32,443 nucleotides of DNA from Victivallis vadensis (lineage in GTDB: Bacteria > Verrucomicrobiota > Lentisphaeria > Victivallales > GWF2-50-93): positions 1 to 32,443 of the forward strand of contig CAMCYE010000031.1 of assembly GCA_945883805.1 (NCBI GenBank), in the 5' to 3' direction. The notes under the pieces are model-generated. The model was given only the letters and a program-made list of their open reading frames with translations. It ran no database searches and was not told the origin of the DNA. Shown one piece after another: positions 15,742 through 24,313 of the stretch. The position numbers were made by a program, and so were the translations under genes. Position 1 is the stretch's first letter; the number at the start of each line of letters is the position of its first letter.

Positions 15742-18018
15742 TCAGTCGACTGTGGCTGGAGCGCCTGGCAAGACTGTTCTTTCTTCAGGAGAGAAATCTT
15801 TTCCGAGAATTGCAGTCAGATCCTCATTGCAACTCTCGAACCCCGGAACTTTTCCAAAATTCCTGTACAGCATCTGCGCCTTAATGATGGCTTTCCTCCT
15901 GTCGGAGGGGGCAAGATATCTTATACCGTCCAGGGCATTTTTATATACTGCGATGCACAGCAGATTGAGTTCCGGATCGTTCACCAGGAAATTTTTCGCC
16001 TCACCGGGCCGTCCGGCCATTATGGAAATGTCCGTTTTAATGATGTCCTCGCCGGCATCATTGAATTCATTGGCGACAATGGCGTACAGGCTATTCACAT
16101 TCAAGGTGTTCCACTTTCTGATCGAAGTCGCGCCGCCGGCATCCTGTATGACCATTTCACCGTTGGAAGCCTTTAACAGTTTCCCCTCCCCGAGCTGGAC
16201 ACCTGCATATTTCACGCCGCTGCCGGTGAGCGCCTGATAAATCCTGTCCATCCTTTCAACCTGGGCTATTTTCACAGCAAACCAGGCTTTGTCCTTTTCA
16301 GGGCTGGACAACAACAAATTCCTGAGCATTTCAGCAGCCTCTGAAAATCTTGACTGGGAGACCATGGAATAGAACTTGAAACGTATTTCCCCTTTAATCG
16401 CCCCCTCCAGTTCCCTGATGACATTGTCCGTGGATTCCTTCAGGTCATCATATTCCTTTTTCATCTTGTTTTTCTCGACCAGAGCCGAACTGGCTCCCAT
16501 TTTCGCGATATTGTCATCCTTTCCTTTCAGCTCATCCTTTTTCCTGGAAAGCGAGTTCCGCAGATTGTCCCTCTCCTGCGTAATTTCCTCAAGCTTTTCC
16601 TGAAGCCTGTCATTTTCCTTCTGAAGCTGCTGCGCCATGAGAATGTAGCGCTTGTTCTCCTTGGCAATTTTCATGTTGCTGATGCGGATCTTGCAGACCT
16701 GCATTTTGAGCAGCAATGTCTTCTCGGTCTTATCCTTGGTATTTCCAAAATAGGCGATTATCTCCTCGCATTTCCTATCCATGTCCTCCAGGGAATAGGT
16801 TCCAGGCTCCTTGATAATGGCTACGAAATCATCGACAAGCTTGGTTTTGGCCTTCATCGCCCTTGAATTGGTGTAGCCAATCCCGAATATTATAATGGCT
16901 GACAGCAGAACAACAGGGATGGCGAAAGAGAGCACCGACATGAAAATACCCGATCTCCTCCTGCTCTCGAGTTCCTCGAGACTGAGCTTTTCCTTTTTCT
17001 CCCTGGACTCTATCTGCAGCGTATAGTCAAGCCTCCTTATCGACACGGTATGGACGTCCGGCACAAGATCCTTGTCGGGAGCGGTCACCTGTCTTATTTC
17101 CCATATTTCGCGGAGAAGCTCCTCCATATTTTGAAAGCGGTTGTCCGGTTGCTTCTCAATCATTTTCCTGACAAGGGAGCCCACCTTCGCCGGAATATGC
17201 GAATCTATCTTGGTAAGGGGAACTGGTTTCTGGTAGAAATGCTGTTTCGCCATCGCGTTCAAAGTACTGGCGTCAAACGGAAGCTTGCCGGACAACATCT
17301 GATACAGGCTTATCCCAAGACTGTAGATATCGCTCCTGGTGTCCAGTTTGTCCCCGATGAACTGTTCGGGACTCATGTAGGACGGGCTCCCTGAAATCTC
17401 CATTCCCTTATACCAGTCGGCCTGCTGCATGGCAAGACCAAGATCCGTAAGCTTCGCGACCCCGTCCTCGTCAAGCATTATATTTTCCGGCTTGACATCG
17501 CGGTGGATGAGTTTGGCCTCCTCCCATGCGAAATGCAGGGCTTCCGCAATCTGCTGGATTATGTGGAGGGATTCGTCAATCTGGAGCTTCCCCTCCCTTT
17601 TTATCTTGCTCTTTACGGATTCGCCCCGCACATAGGTCATAGCCATATAACAGGTGCCGTCTTCCTCCTCGCCGATACTCAGCGCCTGAACAAGATTGGC
17701 ATGGATGAGTTGTGCCGCAGCCCTGGCCTCCGCAAGAAAAGAAGCCATGCCCTTGGTGTTCGTATATTTGCCTGAAAGGACCTTCAATGCGACATTCCTG
17801 TCCAGCGATATCTGCTGGGCGAAAAAAACAGTGCCGATAGAACCCTCGCCTATCTTTTCCTTGACAATGAAATCCCCGATGATCCTGCCGGGACCATAAG
17901 GATCAGTAGGAATGAACGGCTGATGCCCGCAGTTCGGACACAGCACCTTGTCCCCAAGGTCAGACGTCCCTATATCCTTGAGGATAAACGAGCAGAACGG
18001 GCATTGAAAACGCATCAT
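15742..18018 (-). CDS. Membrane-anchored Ser/Thr protein kinase, zinc ribbon and coiled coil
   Basis: 758 residues from the ATG at 18018 (GGAAC upstream). A TTG start at 18042 would overlap yjbQ and seems less likely. Domains in order: N-terminal zinc ribbon with CPFC and CPNC (Cys6, 9, 27, 30); a Hanks-type kinase domain at about 50-310 with glycine loop GEGSIGTV, catalytic-pair Lys79, HRDVKPEN (172-179) and DLG in place of DFG; a transmembrane helix at about 358-382; a coiled coil at about 455-535; and a C-terminal globular part. It should be active, with the C-terminal half outside the cytoplasm as a probable sensor. It lies 13 bp downstream of yjbQ and is probably co-transcribed with it. 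Confidence 0.9.
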   Translation of the reverse strand: MMRFQCPFCSFILKDIGTSDLGDKVLCPNCGHQPFIPTDPYGPGRIIGDFIVKEKIGEGSIGTVFFAQQISLDRNVALKVLSGKYTNTKGMASFLAEARAAAQLIHANLVQALSIGEEEDGTCYMAMTYVRGESVKSKIKREGKLQIDESLHIIQQIAEALHFAWEEAKLIHRDVKPENIMLDEDGVAKLTDLGLAMQQADWYKGMEISGSPSYMSPEQFIGDKLDTRSDIYSLGISLYQMLSGKLPFDASTLNAMAKQHFYQKPVPLTKIDSHIPAKVGSLVRKMIEKQPDNRFQNMEELLREIWEIRQVTAPDKDLVPDVHTVSIRRLDYTLQIESREKKEKLSLEELESRRRSGIFMSVLSFAIPVVLLSAIIIFGIGYTNSRAMKAKTKLVDDFVAIIKEPGTYSLEDMDRKCEEIIAYFGNTKDKTEKTLLLKMQVCKIRISNMKIAKENKRYILMAQQLQKENDRLQEKLEEITQERDNLRNSLSRKKDELKGKDDNIAKMGASSALVEKNKMKKEYDDLKESTDNVIRELEGAIKGEIRFKFYSMVSQSRFSEAAEMLRNLLLSSPEKDKAWFAVKIAQVERMDRIYQALTGSGVKYAGVQLGEGKLLKASNGEMVIQDAGGATSIRKWNTLNVNSLYAIVANEFNDAGEDIIKTDISIMAGRPGEAKNFLVNDPELNLLCIAVYKNALDGIRYLAPSDRRKAIIKAQMLYRNFGKVPGFESCNEDLTAILGKDFSPEERTVLPGAPATVD

Positions 18019-18031
18019 GTATGTTCCAGTG

Positions 18032-18451
18032 TTATTCGCCAATAATCTTCACAAGCACCCTTTTTGGCCTGCAACCGTCAAATTCACCATAAAAAACCTG
18101 TTCCCAGGGCCCGAAATCAAGACGCCCTCCAGTGACTGCGACAACAACTTCGCGTCCCATTATCTGACGCTTGAGATGTGCGTCGCCGTTATCCTCGCCG
18201 GTCCTGTTGTGCCGATATGCGCCCACAGGTTCATGCGGTGCAAGCTTTTCGAGCCAGTCATCATAATCCTTGTGAAGTCCCGACTCGTCATCATTGATAA
18301 AAACAGAGGCGGTGATATGCATCGCGTTACACAGGAGCAGTCCTTCTTTGATTCCTGATTCGGACAGAGCGCGCCCTAGCTCTCCGGTGATATTGATAAA
18401 CGCCCTTCTGGACGAAATATTGAAAACCAGTTCTTTCCTGTAAGTTTTCAT
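18032..18451 (-). CDS. yjbQ: YjbQ/UPF0047 family protein
   Basis: 139 residues, full family length. Signature segments are all present: [55 protein letters not shown] and [19 protein letters not shown]. The conserved His and Glu/Asp residues form the presumed active site. E. coli YjbQ has weak thiamine-phosphate synthase activity as a side reaction; the physiological role is unsettled. GGAG lies 4 nt before the ATG. It is the first gene of a two-gene unit with a membrane-anchored kinase, an unexplained pairing. Confidence 0.93.
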   Translation of the reverse strand: MKTYRKELVFNISSRRAFINITGELGRALSESGIKEGLLLCNAMHITASVFINDDESGLHKDYDDWLEKLAPHEPVGAYRHNRTGEDNGDAHLKRQIMGREVVVAVTGGRLDFGPWEQVFYGEFDGCRPKRVLVKIIGE

Positions 18452-18461
18452 TCAACTCCAT

Positions 18462-18489
18462 GTTTTAAGTTTTAAGTTTTAAGTTTTAA
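18462..18489. repeat. Four 7-bp tandem units (GTTTTAA)
   Basis: Four exact copies of GTTTTAA immediately upstream of the yjbQ ribosome site. The number of units could vary between strains. Its position just upstream of yjbQ, in the 494-bp gap 18452-18945, means changes could alter the 5' leader of that gene. Confidence 0.7.
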
Positions 18490-18506
18490 GTAAAGAATTT
18501 TTGGAT

Positions 18507-18636
18507 TCGTTTTCCACTTTCTAAATTCCATCTTCTAATTTCAGAACTCCCGAACTTTAGAACTTTAGAACTTTAGAACTTTAGAACTTTAGAACTTTAG
18601 AACTTCCCCTCGCCTTCCCTTCATCGGTTGGATATT
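18507..18636. repeat. Dispersed repeat with 8-bp tandem array, copy 2
   Basis: Six CTTTAGAA units (18555-18602), flanked by a TTTCTAAATTCCATCTTC-like leader and a CTTCCCCTCGCCTTCCCT...GGTTGGATATT tail, as in copy 1 at 3651-3772. Unit number is equal (six), but this copy is homogeneous while copy 1 has four CTTTAGCA units. That suggests independent homogenisation of the arrays. Downstream (to about 18660) lie GGATATT repeats matching 3443-3478 in inverted orientation. Confidence 0.8.
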
Positions 18637-18704
18637 CCGTGCTGGATATTGGATATTCAGTCTTTCTAATTAAACTTAAGGCTTTGCTGGGACTTTAATA
18701 TTTA

Positions 18705-18881
18705 TTGACAGGATAACAGGATTCCAAGGATATTTATAGCAAATTGCATTCTTGGGAAAAGAACGCGTCAGCAGAGTGACGCGGCTACAGCTTGGATTTG
18801 CTGTAGTAACGGCACTCTGTTGCCGTTCTCTTTAATTCCCACTTTAGTATTTAAATCCAGCTTATCCTGTTATCCTGTCAA
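18705..18881. repeat. 177-bp element with 18-bp TIRs enclosing a double-hairpin palindrome
   Basis: TTGACAGGATAACAGGAT (18705-18722) and ATCCTGTTATCCTGTCAA (18864-18881) are perfect 18-bp inverted repeats. They enclose hairpin CGCGTCA-GCAGAG-TGACGCG (18764-18783), CTACAGC-N8-GCTGTAG (18785-18806) and AACGGCA-CTCTGT-TGCCGTT (18808-18827). The first and third loops share complementary CAGAG/CTCTG. An outer GGGAA/TTCCC pair lies at 18755 and 18836. In effect a REP doublet sits inside a small inverted-repeat element. It occupies most of the gap upstream of yjbQ and downstream of the second kinase. Confidence 0.75.
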
Positions 18882-18945
18882 AAATACAATTTCCTATTCT
18901 ATCGAGTTCCCCACTCGATCTGAGAAAGAGCCTATTCAAATCATC

Positions 18946-20379
18946 CTACCACCGGGGTCCTTGCCGTTTTTCATCTTTTTTATCCGGGGCCGACTGTTCT
19001 TTCTTGTCTTTCGCAAGAAACTCCTGCAGTTCCTTTTCAGTGGGCTCGTCGGCACCGCGTGCGCTCGGAGCCTTGTTTAAATTCCTGATCTGTTCAATCG
19101 GGCTGAATGTCCCGTCGCGTGAGGCTGATTTTTTCCAGAGGATGAAGGCGGTCGCCATCACGGCGCAGGTCAAGAATGCAAGCAAAAGGAAAATGAGCAG
19201 AAGAACTCCGAAGGAAATCCGGCTTTTCGCCTTCTGCTGCACTGTATTCGGCTTGACTTCATTGCCGGACTTGGCGGCCCCTGGTTTTGAATCCGGTTTG
19301 CCTTCCGTGCTGCAGATGACAGTCTCATCCTGTGGGGCCACGGCCCTCATTGTTGCCACTTCTTCAGAAGTTGACACCGAATAAACCCGGTTCGCCTCTT
19401 CATTTTTCGGGACCGGAGTTTTCGGATACCGCCCCTGAATCACGAGATCAATATCATTCCCGGCTTCAAGCCAGCTCTGCTGCCTTTCCTCCCTTTTCTT
19501 CGCCATCATCACTTCAAGGAGGGCGCAGCACTGTTTGGAAAGGGCGGGATTCCTCTCGTTTGCCGGCGGAAGCGGATCCCTGAGATGCCTGGATACAATC
19601 GCCATCACTGTGCTGGCGTCAAATGGCAGAGTCCCGGTAAGCATGTGGTAGAGCGTTGCGCCAAGGGAATAAATATCGGCGCGGAAGTCAATGTTCTTAT
19701 CCCCCAGCGCCTGCTCCGGGCTCATGTAATAAGGTGTTCCGACAAATGTGCCTGTCATCGTGAGGGAATTGTCCTCATCAAGACTTTTCGATATTCCAAG
19801 ATCAAGGATTTTAGTTACGCCCCTCTTGTCGATGATGATATTCGCAGGCTTGATGTCCCTGTGGACAATCTTGAACTCGTCCCAGGCATACCGGAGCGCA
19901 TCGGCTATGGATTTTGCGATCAGGAGGGCCTCCCTTTCCGGAATCATCTCGCCGCCGTCGATCCTGTCCTTGAGGCATTTGCCGTCAACATAGGAAATGG
20001 CGAGGTAATAGATGCCGTTCTCGGATCCTGCATGGTATGCCGTAACGATATTCGGATGGCTGAGTTTTCCGGAATGCTTCGCCTCCTTGATGAACCTGTC
20101 GAGAAATTCCTTGTTGGACGTGAATTTAGGGGAGAGTATTTTCAGGGCGACATGCCTGTCCATGGCCGCGTGATAGGCAAGCCATACTTCACCCATTCCA
20201 CCGACCCCCAGCTTGTCTTTCAGAAGGAATCCGCCCACGTCAAGCCCCTTCTGAATCCCGGGAATCGGAATGACGACTTTGCTTCCGCAGTCCTTGCAGA
20301 TGATGACATTCCCGCAAAGACTGCTGTCGGCGACAAGATTTTTCCTGCAATCAGGACATTCAAACGTTATGGATGGCAT
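18946..20379 (-). CDS. Ser/Thr protein kinase with N-terminal zinc ribbon and C-terminal membrane helix
   Basis: 477 residues. Zinc ribbon CPDC and CKDC (Cys8, 11, 28, 31); kinase domain about 50-315 with LGVGGMGEV (57-65), catalytic-pair Lys80, HRDIKPAN (173-180), DLG (193-195) and GTPYYMSPEQ; a linker rich in Lys, Pro and Ser; one transmembrane helix at about 389-415; then a short charged tail (DKKEQSAPDKKDEK). All residues needed for activity are present. It shares the zinc ribbon and the DLG variant with the kinase at 15742-18018, but lacks the long coiled-coil sensor region. The start overlaps the waaA end by 13 nt, so translation is probably coupled to it. Confidence 0.92.
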   Translation of the reverse strand: MPSITFECPDCRKNLVADSSLCGNVIICKDCGSKVVIPIPGIQKGLDVGGFLLKDKLGVGGMGEVWLAYHAAMDRHVALKILSPKFTSNKEFLDRFIKEAKHSGKLSHPNIVTAYHAGSENGIYYLAISYVDGKCLKDRIDGGEMIPEREALLIAKSIADALRYAWDEFKIVHRDIKPANIIIDKRGVTKILDLGISKSLDEDNSLTMTGTFVGTPYYMSPEQALGDKNIDFRADIYSLGATLYHMLTGTLPFDASTVMAIVSRHLRDPLPPANERNPALSKQCCALLEVMMAKKREERQQSWLEAGNDIDLVIQGRYPKTPVPKNEEANRVYSVSTSEEVATMRAVAPQDETVICSTEGKPDSKPGAAKSGNEVKPNTVQQKAKSRISFGVLLLIFLLLAFLTCAVMATAFILWKKSASRDGTFSPIEQIRNLNKAPSARGADEPTEKELQEFLAKDKKEQSAPDKKDEKRQGPRW

Positions 20380-21683
20380 AAGTCCCCCGCTTTGTTATTG
20401 CGACTGCAAAATTTCATTTTTTCCAGCAATTGGATTGTGCGTTCCGTAGAACCTCTGTGTTTTGCGATCTCCGCAGATGCTTTTTCCCCCAGTTCATGTC
20501 TATGCTTTTCATCTGAAATCAGTTTCCCGAGGGCGCTTTCAAGCTTATCGTCCGACTCGGCGGCGAAAACACCGTGCGCCTCTCTGAGAACCTTGTGGAC
20601 GAAACGGAAATTCCTCATCTCGGGCCCAGTCACAATCGCCTTCCCAAGAAGGGCAGGCTCAATAATATTCTGCCCTTCATTGTGTCCGGCAAAGCTTTTC
20701 CCGACAATGACTATATCCGACTTGGCCATGAATCCTAGCATTTCCCCGGTGGTATCGGCAAGAAGACAGTCAACCGGTTTCCCTGGAACGGTCTTTTCGG
20801 AACGCCTTACAAAAGACATTCCGAGGGAGCGGAACTCCGCAGCTATTTCAGCTCCCCTTTCAGCGTGTCTGGGAATGGATATGAATCTCAGCGACGGATA
20901 TAATTTCTTGAGATTTAAAAATTTCTCCGCAATAAGTTTCTCCTCTCCCGGATGCGTGCTCGCACCTAAAATAATCGTGGACGGCTCTTGTCCAAAATAC
21001 TGTCCAAGATCAAATTCCGGCGGATTTGCCGGAATTTCCTGGTCGAATTTCATATTTCCGATGATTTGTACCGGCAGGTTCTCCGAGATGGCGTCAAGCC
21101 GTGTCTTATCCTGTTCGGTCTGGGCGCAGATGCAGTCTATCTTCCGGAGCAAGGGGCCGAAAAAGCATCTGAACGCCTCATATCTTCCGGCGGACCTGTC
21201 CGAAATCCTGGCGTTGACAAGCGCAATCTTCGCACCGCTCCTGCGAACTTCGCAAATCATGTTGGGCCACAATTCAGTTTCAAAAATCACGAGCATTTCC
21301 GGCTTGATCAGGTTCACCGCGATTCTGACAAACAGGAAGAAGTCAAGCGGGGAGAAAATGACGACTGTGCCTTCCGGCGCCTTTGCGGAGGCGAGTTCCT
21401 GCCCGGTTGTCGTCGTCGTGGAAAGAACAAAATCCTGAGACGGATCCGCCTTCTTCCATTTCCGGATGAAAGTCAGGGCCATCTGGGTTTCACCGACGCT
21501 GACAGCATGCACCCAGACCGGATTTCCAAGTGATGAGAGAGCCAACTTCTTCCCGTCTGAAAAAATCCCGAATCTCTCGGCATATCCCTTTTTCCTTCCA
21601 CCGCGCCGGATAAGCTTGAAGACAAGCCCCGGCAGAAATGCGACAAGCACCAACGGAAACAGCAAATTGTATATGAATATCAT
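20367..21683 (-). CDS. waaA: 3-deoxy-D-manno-octulosonic acid (KDO) transferase
   Basis: 438 residues from the ATG at 21683. The open frame extends into prfB, but GGGGAGGAAG and a 4-nt gap after the prfB stop support this start. An N-terminal hydrophobic anchor (residues 1-25) is followed by a GT-B glycosyltransferase with WVHAVSVGETQMA (57-69, catalytic Glu65) and the C-terminal nucleotide-sugar segment GKSFAGHNEGQNIIEPALLG. It transfers KDO from CMP-KDO to lipid A precursor at the inner membrane, so the organism makes KDO-containing lipopolysaccharide. Number of KDO units added cannot be read from sequence. It lies between prfB and a kinase gene. Confidence 0.92.
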   Translation of the reverse strand: MIFIYNLLFPLVLVAFLPGLVFKLIRRGGRKKGYAERFGIFSDGKKLALSSLGNPVWVHAVSVGETQMALTFIRKWKKADPSQDFVLSTTTTTGQELASAKAPEGTVVIFSPLDFFLFVRIAVNLIKPEMLVIFETELWPNMICEVRRSGAKIALVNARISDRSAGRYEAFRCFFGPLLRKIDCICAQTEQDKTRLDAISENLPVQIIGNMKFDQEIPANPPEFDLGQYFGQEPSTIILGASTHPGEEKLIAEKFLNLKKLYPSLRFISIPRHAERGAEIAAEFRSLGMSFVRRSEKTVPGKPVDCLLADTTGEMLGFMAKSDIVIVGKSFAGHNEGQNIIEPALLGKAIVTGPEMRNFRFVHKVLREAHGVFAAESDDKLESALGKLISDEKHRHELGEKASAEIAKHRGSTERTIQLLEKMKFCSRNNKAGDLCHP

Positions 21684-21687
21684 AGTC

Positions 21688-22797
21688 TTACTTCCTCCCC
21701 TTCCCGCCCTGTTTAAGCCATGCCTCCACAAACATGTCCAGATCCCCGTCAAGCACACCCTGCGTGTTGCTGGTTTCAATATTCGTCCTGAGATCTTTAA
21801 CCATCTGGTATGGATGCAGGACATAGGAACGAATCTGGCTTCCCCAGGCCATATCGGCCTTCTCCCCGCTCAGGGCTTCAGCTGCACGGCGGCGTTTCTC
21901 CTCTTCAAGTTCATACAATCTGGCCTGGAGCATTTTCATGGCGGTGGCGCGGTTCTTGTGCTGTGAACGCTCAATCTGGCATGATACGACGACACCGGAG
22001 GGCAGATGGGTCAGCCGGATCGCGCTGTCCGTCTTGTTGACATGCTGGCCGCCACAGCCGCTGGCACGGTATGTGTCAACCCTCAAATCTTTTTCATCAA
22101 TAGTGATTTCAATGTCTTCCTCGATTTCCGGGAATGCCTCCACTGACGCAAAAGACGTATGGCGGCGCGCATTGCTGTCGAACGGTGAAATCCGCACAAG
22201 CCTGTGCACCCCGCGTTCAGCTTTCAGGTTACCATAAATGAAATCTCCGGTGACCCTGAGCGTGACACTTTTTATTCCCGCTTCATCTCCGGGCTGCATT
22301 TCAACGATTTCATCCTTGAATCCGCGCCTCTCAAACCAGCGCCGGTACATCCGCAGAAGTACATTGGCCCAGTCACATGACTCCGTACCGCCTGCGCCTG
22401 CATGAATTGTGAAAAAGGCGTTGCTCCTGTCGAATTTGCCGGAAAGAAAGCTGACAAGCTCGAGTTTGTCCAATTCTCCGGAAAGCGTCTTCCATGTCTG
22501 TTCGGCCTCCTTGAGCATTTCGGCATCATTTGACTCTTCGGCTAGTTCGGCAAGCGCAGTGAAATCCGTGACTTTCCTCTGGACAACATCAAAAGGCTCG
22601 AGGATGTTTTTACACTGGCTCAGCAGGGCGACCGTCGCCTGGGATTTTTCCCGGCTGTCCCAGAAGTCTGACGCCGACATTTTCAGTTCTACCTCGGCCT
22701 TCTCCTGGCGCTTCTTCCTGACATTCAGGAATTCCTCCAGGTAACTTATGCGTTCCAATGCATCCTTATGATAAATTTTCAATTCATCCAATGTCAT
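21688..22797 (-). CDS. prfB: Peptide chain release factor 2
   Basis: 369 residues. It reads UGA and UAA stop codons. The stop-codon-reading tripeptide SPF is at 204-206 and the hydrolysis motif GGQ at 249-251 (ASGCGGQHVNKT). The N-terminal helical domain has the family's FWD box (45-47). The reading frame is continuous from the ATG at 22797 with no CTTTGA slippery site in the early codons, so there is no programmed +1 frameshift as found in E. coli prfB. It is the first gene of a unit with waaA and a kinase, each joined by a few bases. Confidence 0.96.
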   Translation of the reverse strand: MTLDELKIYHKDALERISYLEEFLNVRKKRQEKAEVELKMSASDFWDSREKSQATVALLSQCKNILEPFDVVQRKVTDFTALAELAEESNDAEMLKEAEQTWKTLSGELDKLELVSFLSGKFDRSNAFFTIHAGAGGTESCDWANVLLRMYRRWFERRGFKDEIVEMQPGDEAGIKSVTLRVTGDFIYGNLKAERGVHRLVRISPFDSNARRHTSFASVEAFPEIEEDIEITIDEKDLRVDTYRASGCGGQHVNKTDSAIRLTHLPSGVVVSCQIERSQHKNRATAMKMLQARLYELEEEKRRRAAEALSGEKADMAWGSQIRSYVLHPYQMVKDLRTNIETSNTQGVLDGDLDMFVEAWLKQGGKGRK

Positions 22798-22944
22798 GGT
22801 TTCATATTCCTTAAATTACATTTTCCATACTTCATCCTGTCCGCAGGGACGGCCGAAATCAACACATCCGCGCTTGAATTCTTAACAGCCATCTGCTAAA
22901 ATCAGTAGAAGTCGTTAATATAATTGATTCAAGGAGAATGGAAA

Positions 22945-24018
22945 ATGCTTTCTGAAAAGAGTTTGAATTTTCTTAAACAGCTATTGAACTGTTCAGGCCC
23001 GTCAGGTTTTGAAATTGAAACCGCGGCAGTTTACAGGAAATACCTTTCACAGTTCGCCCATAAGGTCTATACCGACGTGACAGGCAATACAATCGGCGTG
23101 CTAAATGAAAAGGCCGCCTTCAAGGTCATGCTCGCCGGACACTATGACGAAATAGGGTTCCAGGTCGTACATATTTCCGATGAGGGCCTGCTCTATTTCA
23201 GGAATGTCGGGGGCATAGACAAGATAACAGTTCCGGGAACCGAAGTGGAAATCCTCACCGAAAAGGGGAGAATCCACGGGGTGATAGGGAAAAAACCGAT
23301 TCATCTGACCGAGGAAAAGGATCGAGCCCAGGTAATCGAATTGAAAAATCTCTGGATAGATATCGGCGCCGAAAACAAAAAAGAAGCTGAAAAAATCGTC
23401 CGTATCGGCGATCCGGTCGCAGTAAAAACAAACTTTGCGAGACTTGGCAGGAACAGAATCATGTCAAAAGGCATGGATGACAAAATCGGGGCGTTTGTCG
23501 TCGCCGAGACACTCAGGGAACTGAGCACGAAAAAAATAAACATCTCCGTCTACGGGGTCGGCACGGTTCAGGAGGAGCTCGGACTGCGCGGCGCCACGAC
23601 AAGCACCTTCGGAATAGCTCCAAACGTGGGATTCGCGGTCGATGTGGGATTCGCCACCGACACACCCGACATTGAAAAGAAAACCCTCGGTAACATCTCT
23701 CTCGGAAAAGGTCCGATCCTCAGCAGAAGCGCCGATGACAACCCGGTCGTCTGCAAAATCCTCCGTGAGACCGCAAAGAAGAAAAACATTAAAATCCAGG
23801 AAAAGGCGGGGTTCAGGGCAAGCGGCGGCACGGACACGTCCCAGATTCAGATGACCCGCGGAGGAGTCGCAACATCACTGATTGGAATTCCAAACCGATA
23901 TATGCACACACCTGTTGAAATCTGCGACCTCCGCGATGTCGAGGGCGCCATAAAACTACTGGTGGAAACAATAATCCAGCTGAAACCGGGACAGACATTC
24001 ATTCCGGGTATCGATTGA
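22945..24018 (+). CDS. M42 family metallo-aminopeptidase
   Basis: 357 residues from the ATG at 22945, set by AAGGAG 8 nt upstream. Two-zinc site residues are visible: His66 (LAGHYDEIGF), Asp178 (GMDDKIGAF), Glu210/Glu211 (TVQEELGLRGA), Asp233 (AVDVGFATD) and His321 (YMHTPVEICD). Family members are cytoplasmic, often dodecameric aminopeptidases that finish peptide breakdown; some were misnamed endoglucanases. Specificity (glutamyl, leucyl or lysyl) is not clear from sequence. It is divergent from prfB, and the 147-bp gap between them contains a TATAAT-like box close to the ribosome site. Confidence 0.92.
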   Translation: MLSEKSLNFLKQLLNCSGPSGFEIETAAVYRKYLSQFAHKVYTDVTGNTIGVLNEKAAFKVMLAGHYDEIGFQVVHISDEGLLYFRNVGGIDKITVPGTEVEILTEKGRIHGVIGKKPIHLTEEKDRAQVIELKNLWIDIGAENKKEAEKIVRIGDPVAVKTNFARLGRNRIMSKGMDDKIGAFVVAETLRELSTKKINISVYGVGTVQEELGLRGATTSTFGIAPNVGFAVDVGFATDTPDIEKKTLGNISLGKGPILSRSADDNPVVCKILRETAKKKNIKIQEKAGFRASGGTDTSQIQMTRGGVATSLIGIPNRYMHTPVEICDLRDVEGAIKLLVETIIQLKPGQTFIPGID

Positions 24019-24111
24019 AAATGAATCGGTGAACCGGCGCGTGGGAGAATCGGCGAGAAATTTGCCGTGCTATTTGATTCTTTGACTTTGATTACAACTG
24101 GATTCGTCGGG

Positions 24112-24216
24112 CGGAAGTCTTTCTGCAAATTTTTTAAGCCAAGCAGACGCTTGGCGTTCCCGGGAACGCTGACCGTCTGGTCGGCTCATGTGCATTTTCT
24201 GTGCGGAAAGGCTTCC
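24112..24216. repeat. 105-bp nested palindromic element, copy 2
   Basis: Same element as 331-435. Positions 24129-24187 are identical to 348-406, while the outer arms differ at several sites but still pair (GGAAG...CTTTC on the left, GAAAG...CTTCC on the right). It lies in the 295-bp gap (24019-24313) between the peptidase and holA. That the core is identical while the arms drift suggests recent spread or selection on the core. Confidence 0.85.
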
Positions 24217-24313
24217 ACCAGATGCAAATATTCACTGAATGAACAGAGTATTTACGGACAGCATTTCACTATTTCGGATTTCTAAATTCTAATTTAGGAT
24301 TTTCTTCAAAACT

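Noticed and set aside
19585..21438. 617-residue plus-strand ORF
   Set aside because: Runs antisense across parts of two well-supported genes (kinase and waaA); composition is that of a reverse-complement shadow.
22830..22870. GTCC-GCAG-GGAC hairpin in the prfB/peptidase gap as another REP element
   Set aside because: Stem is only about 4 bp with mismatches beyond it; too weak to list.
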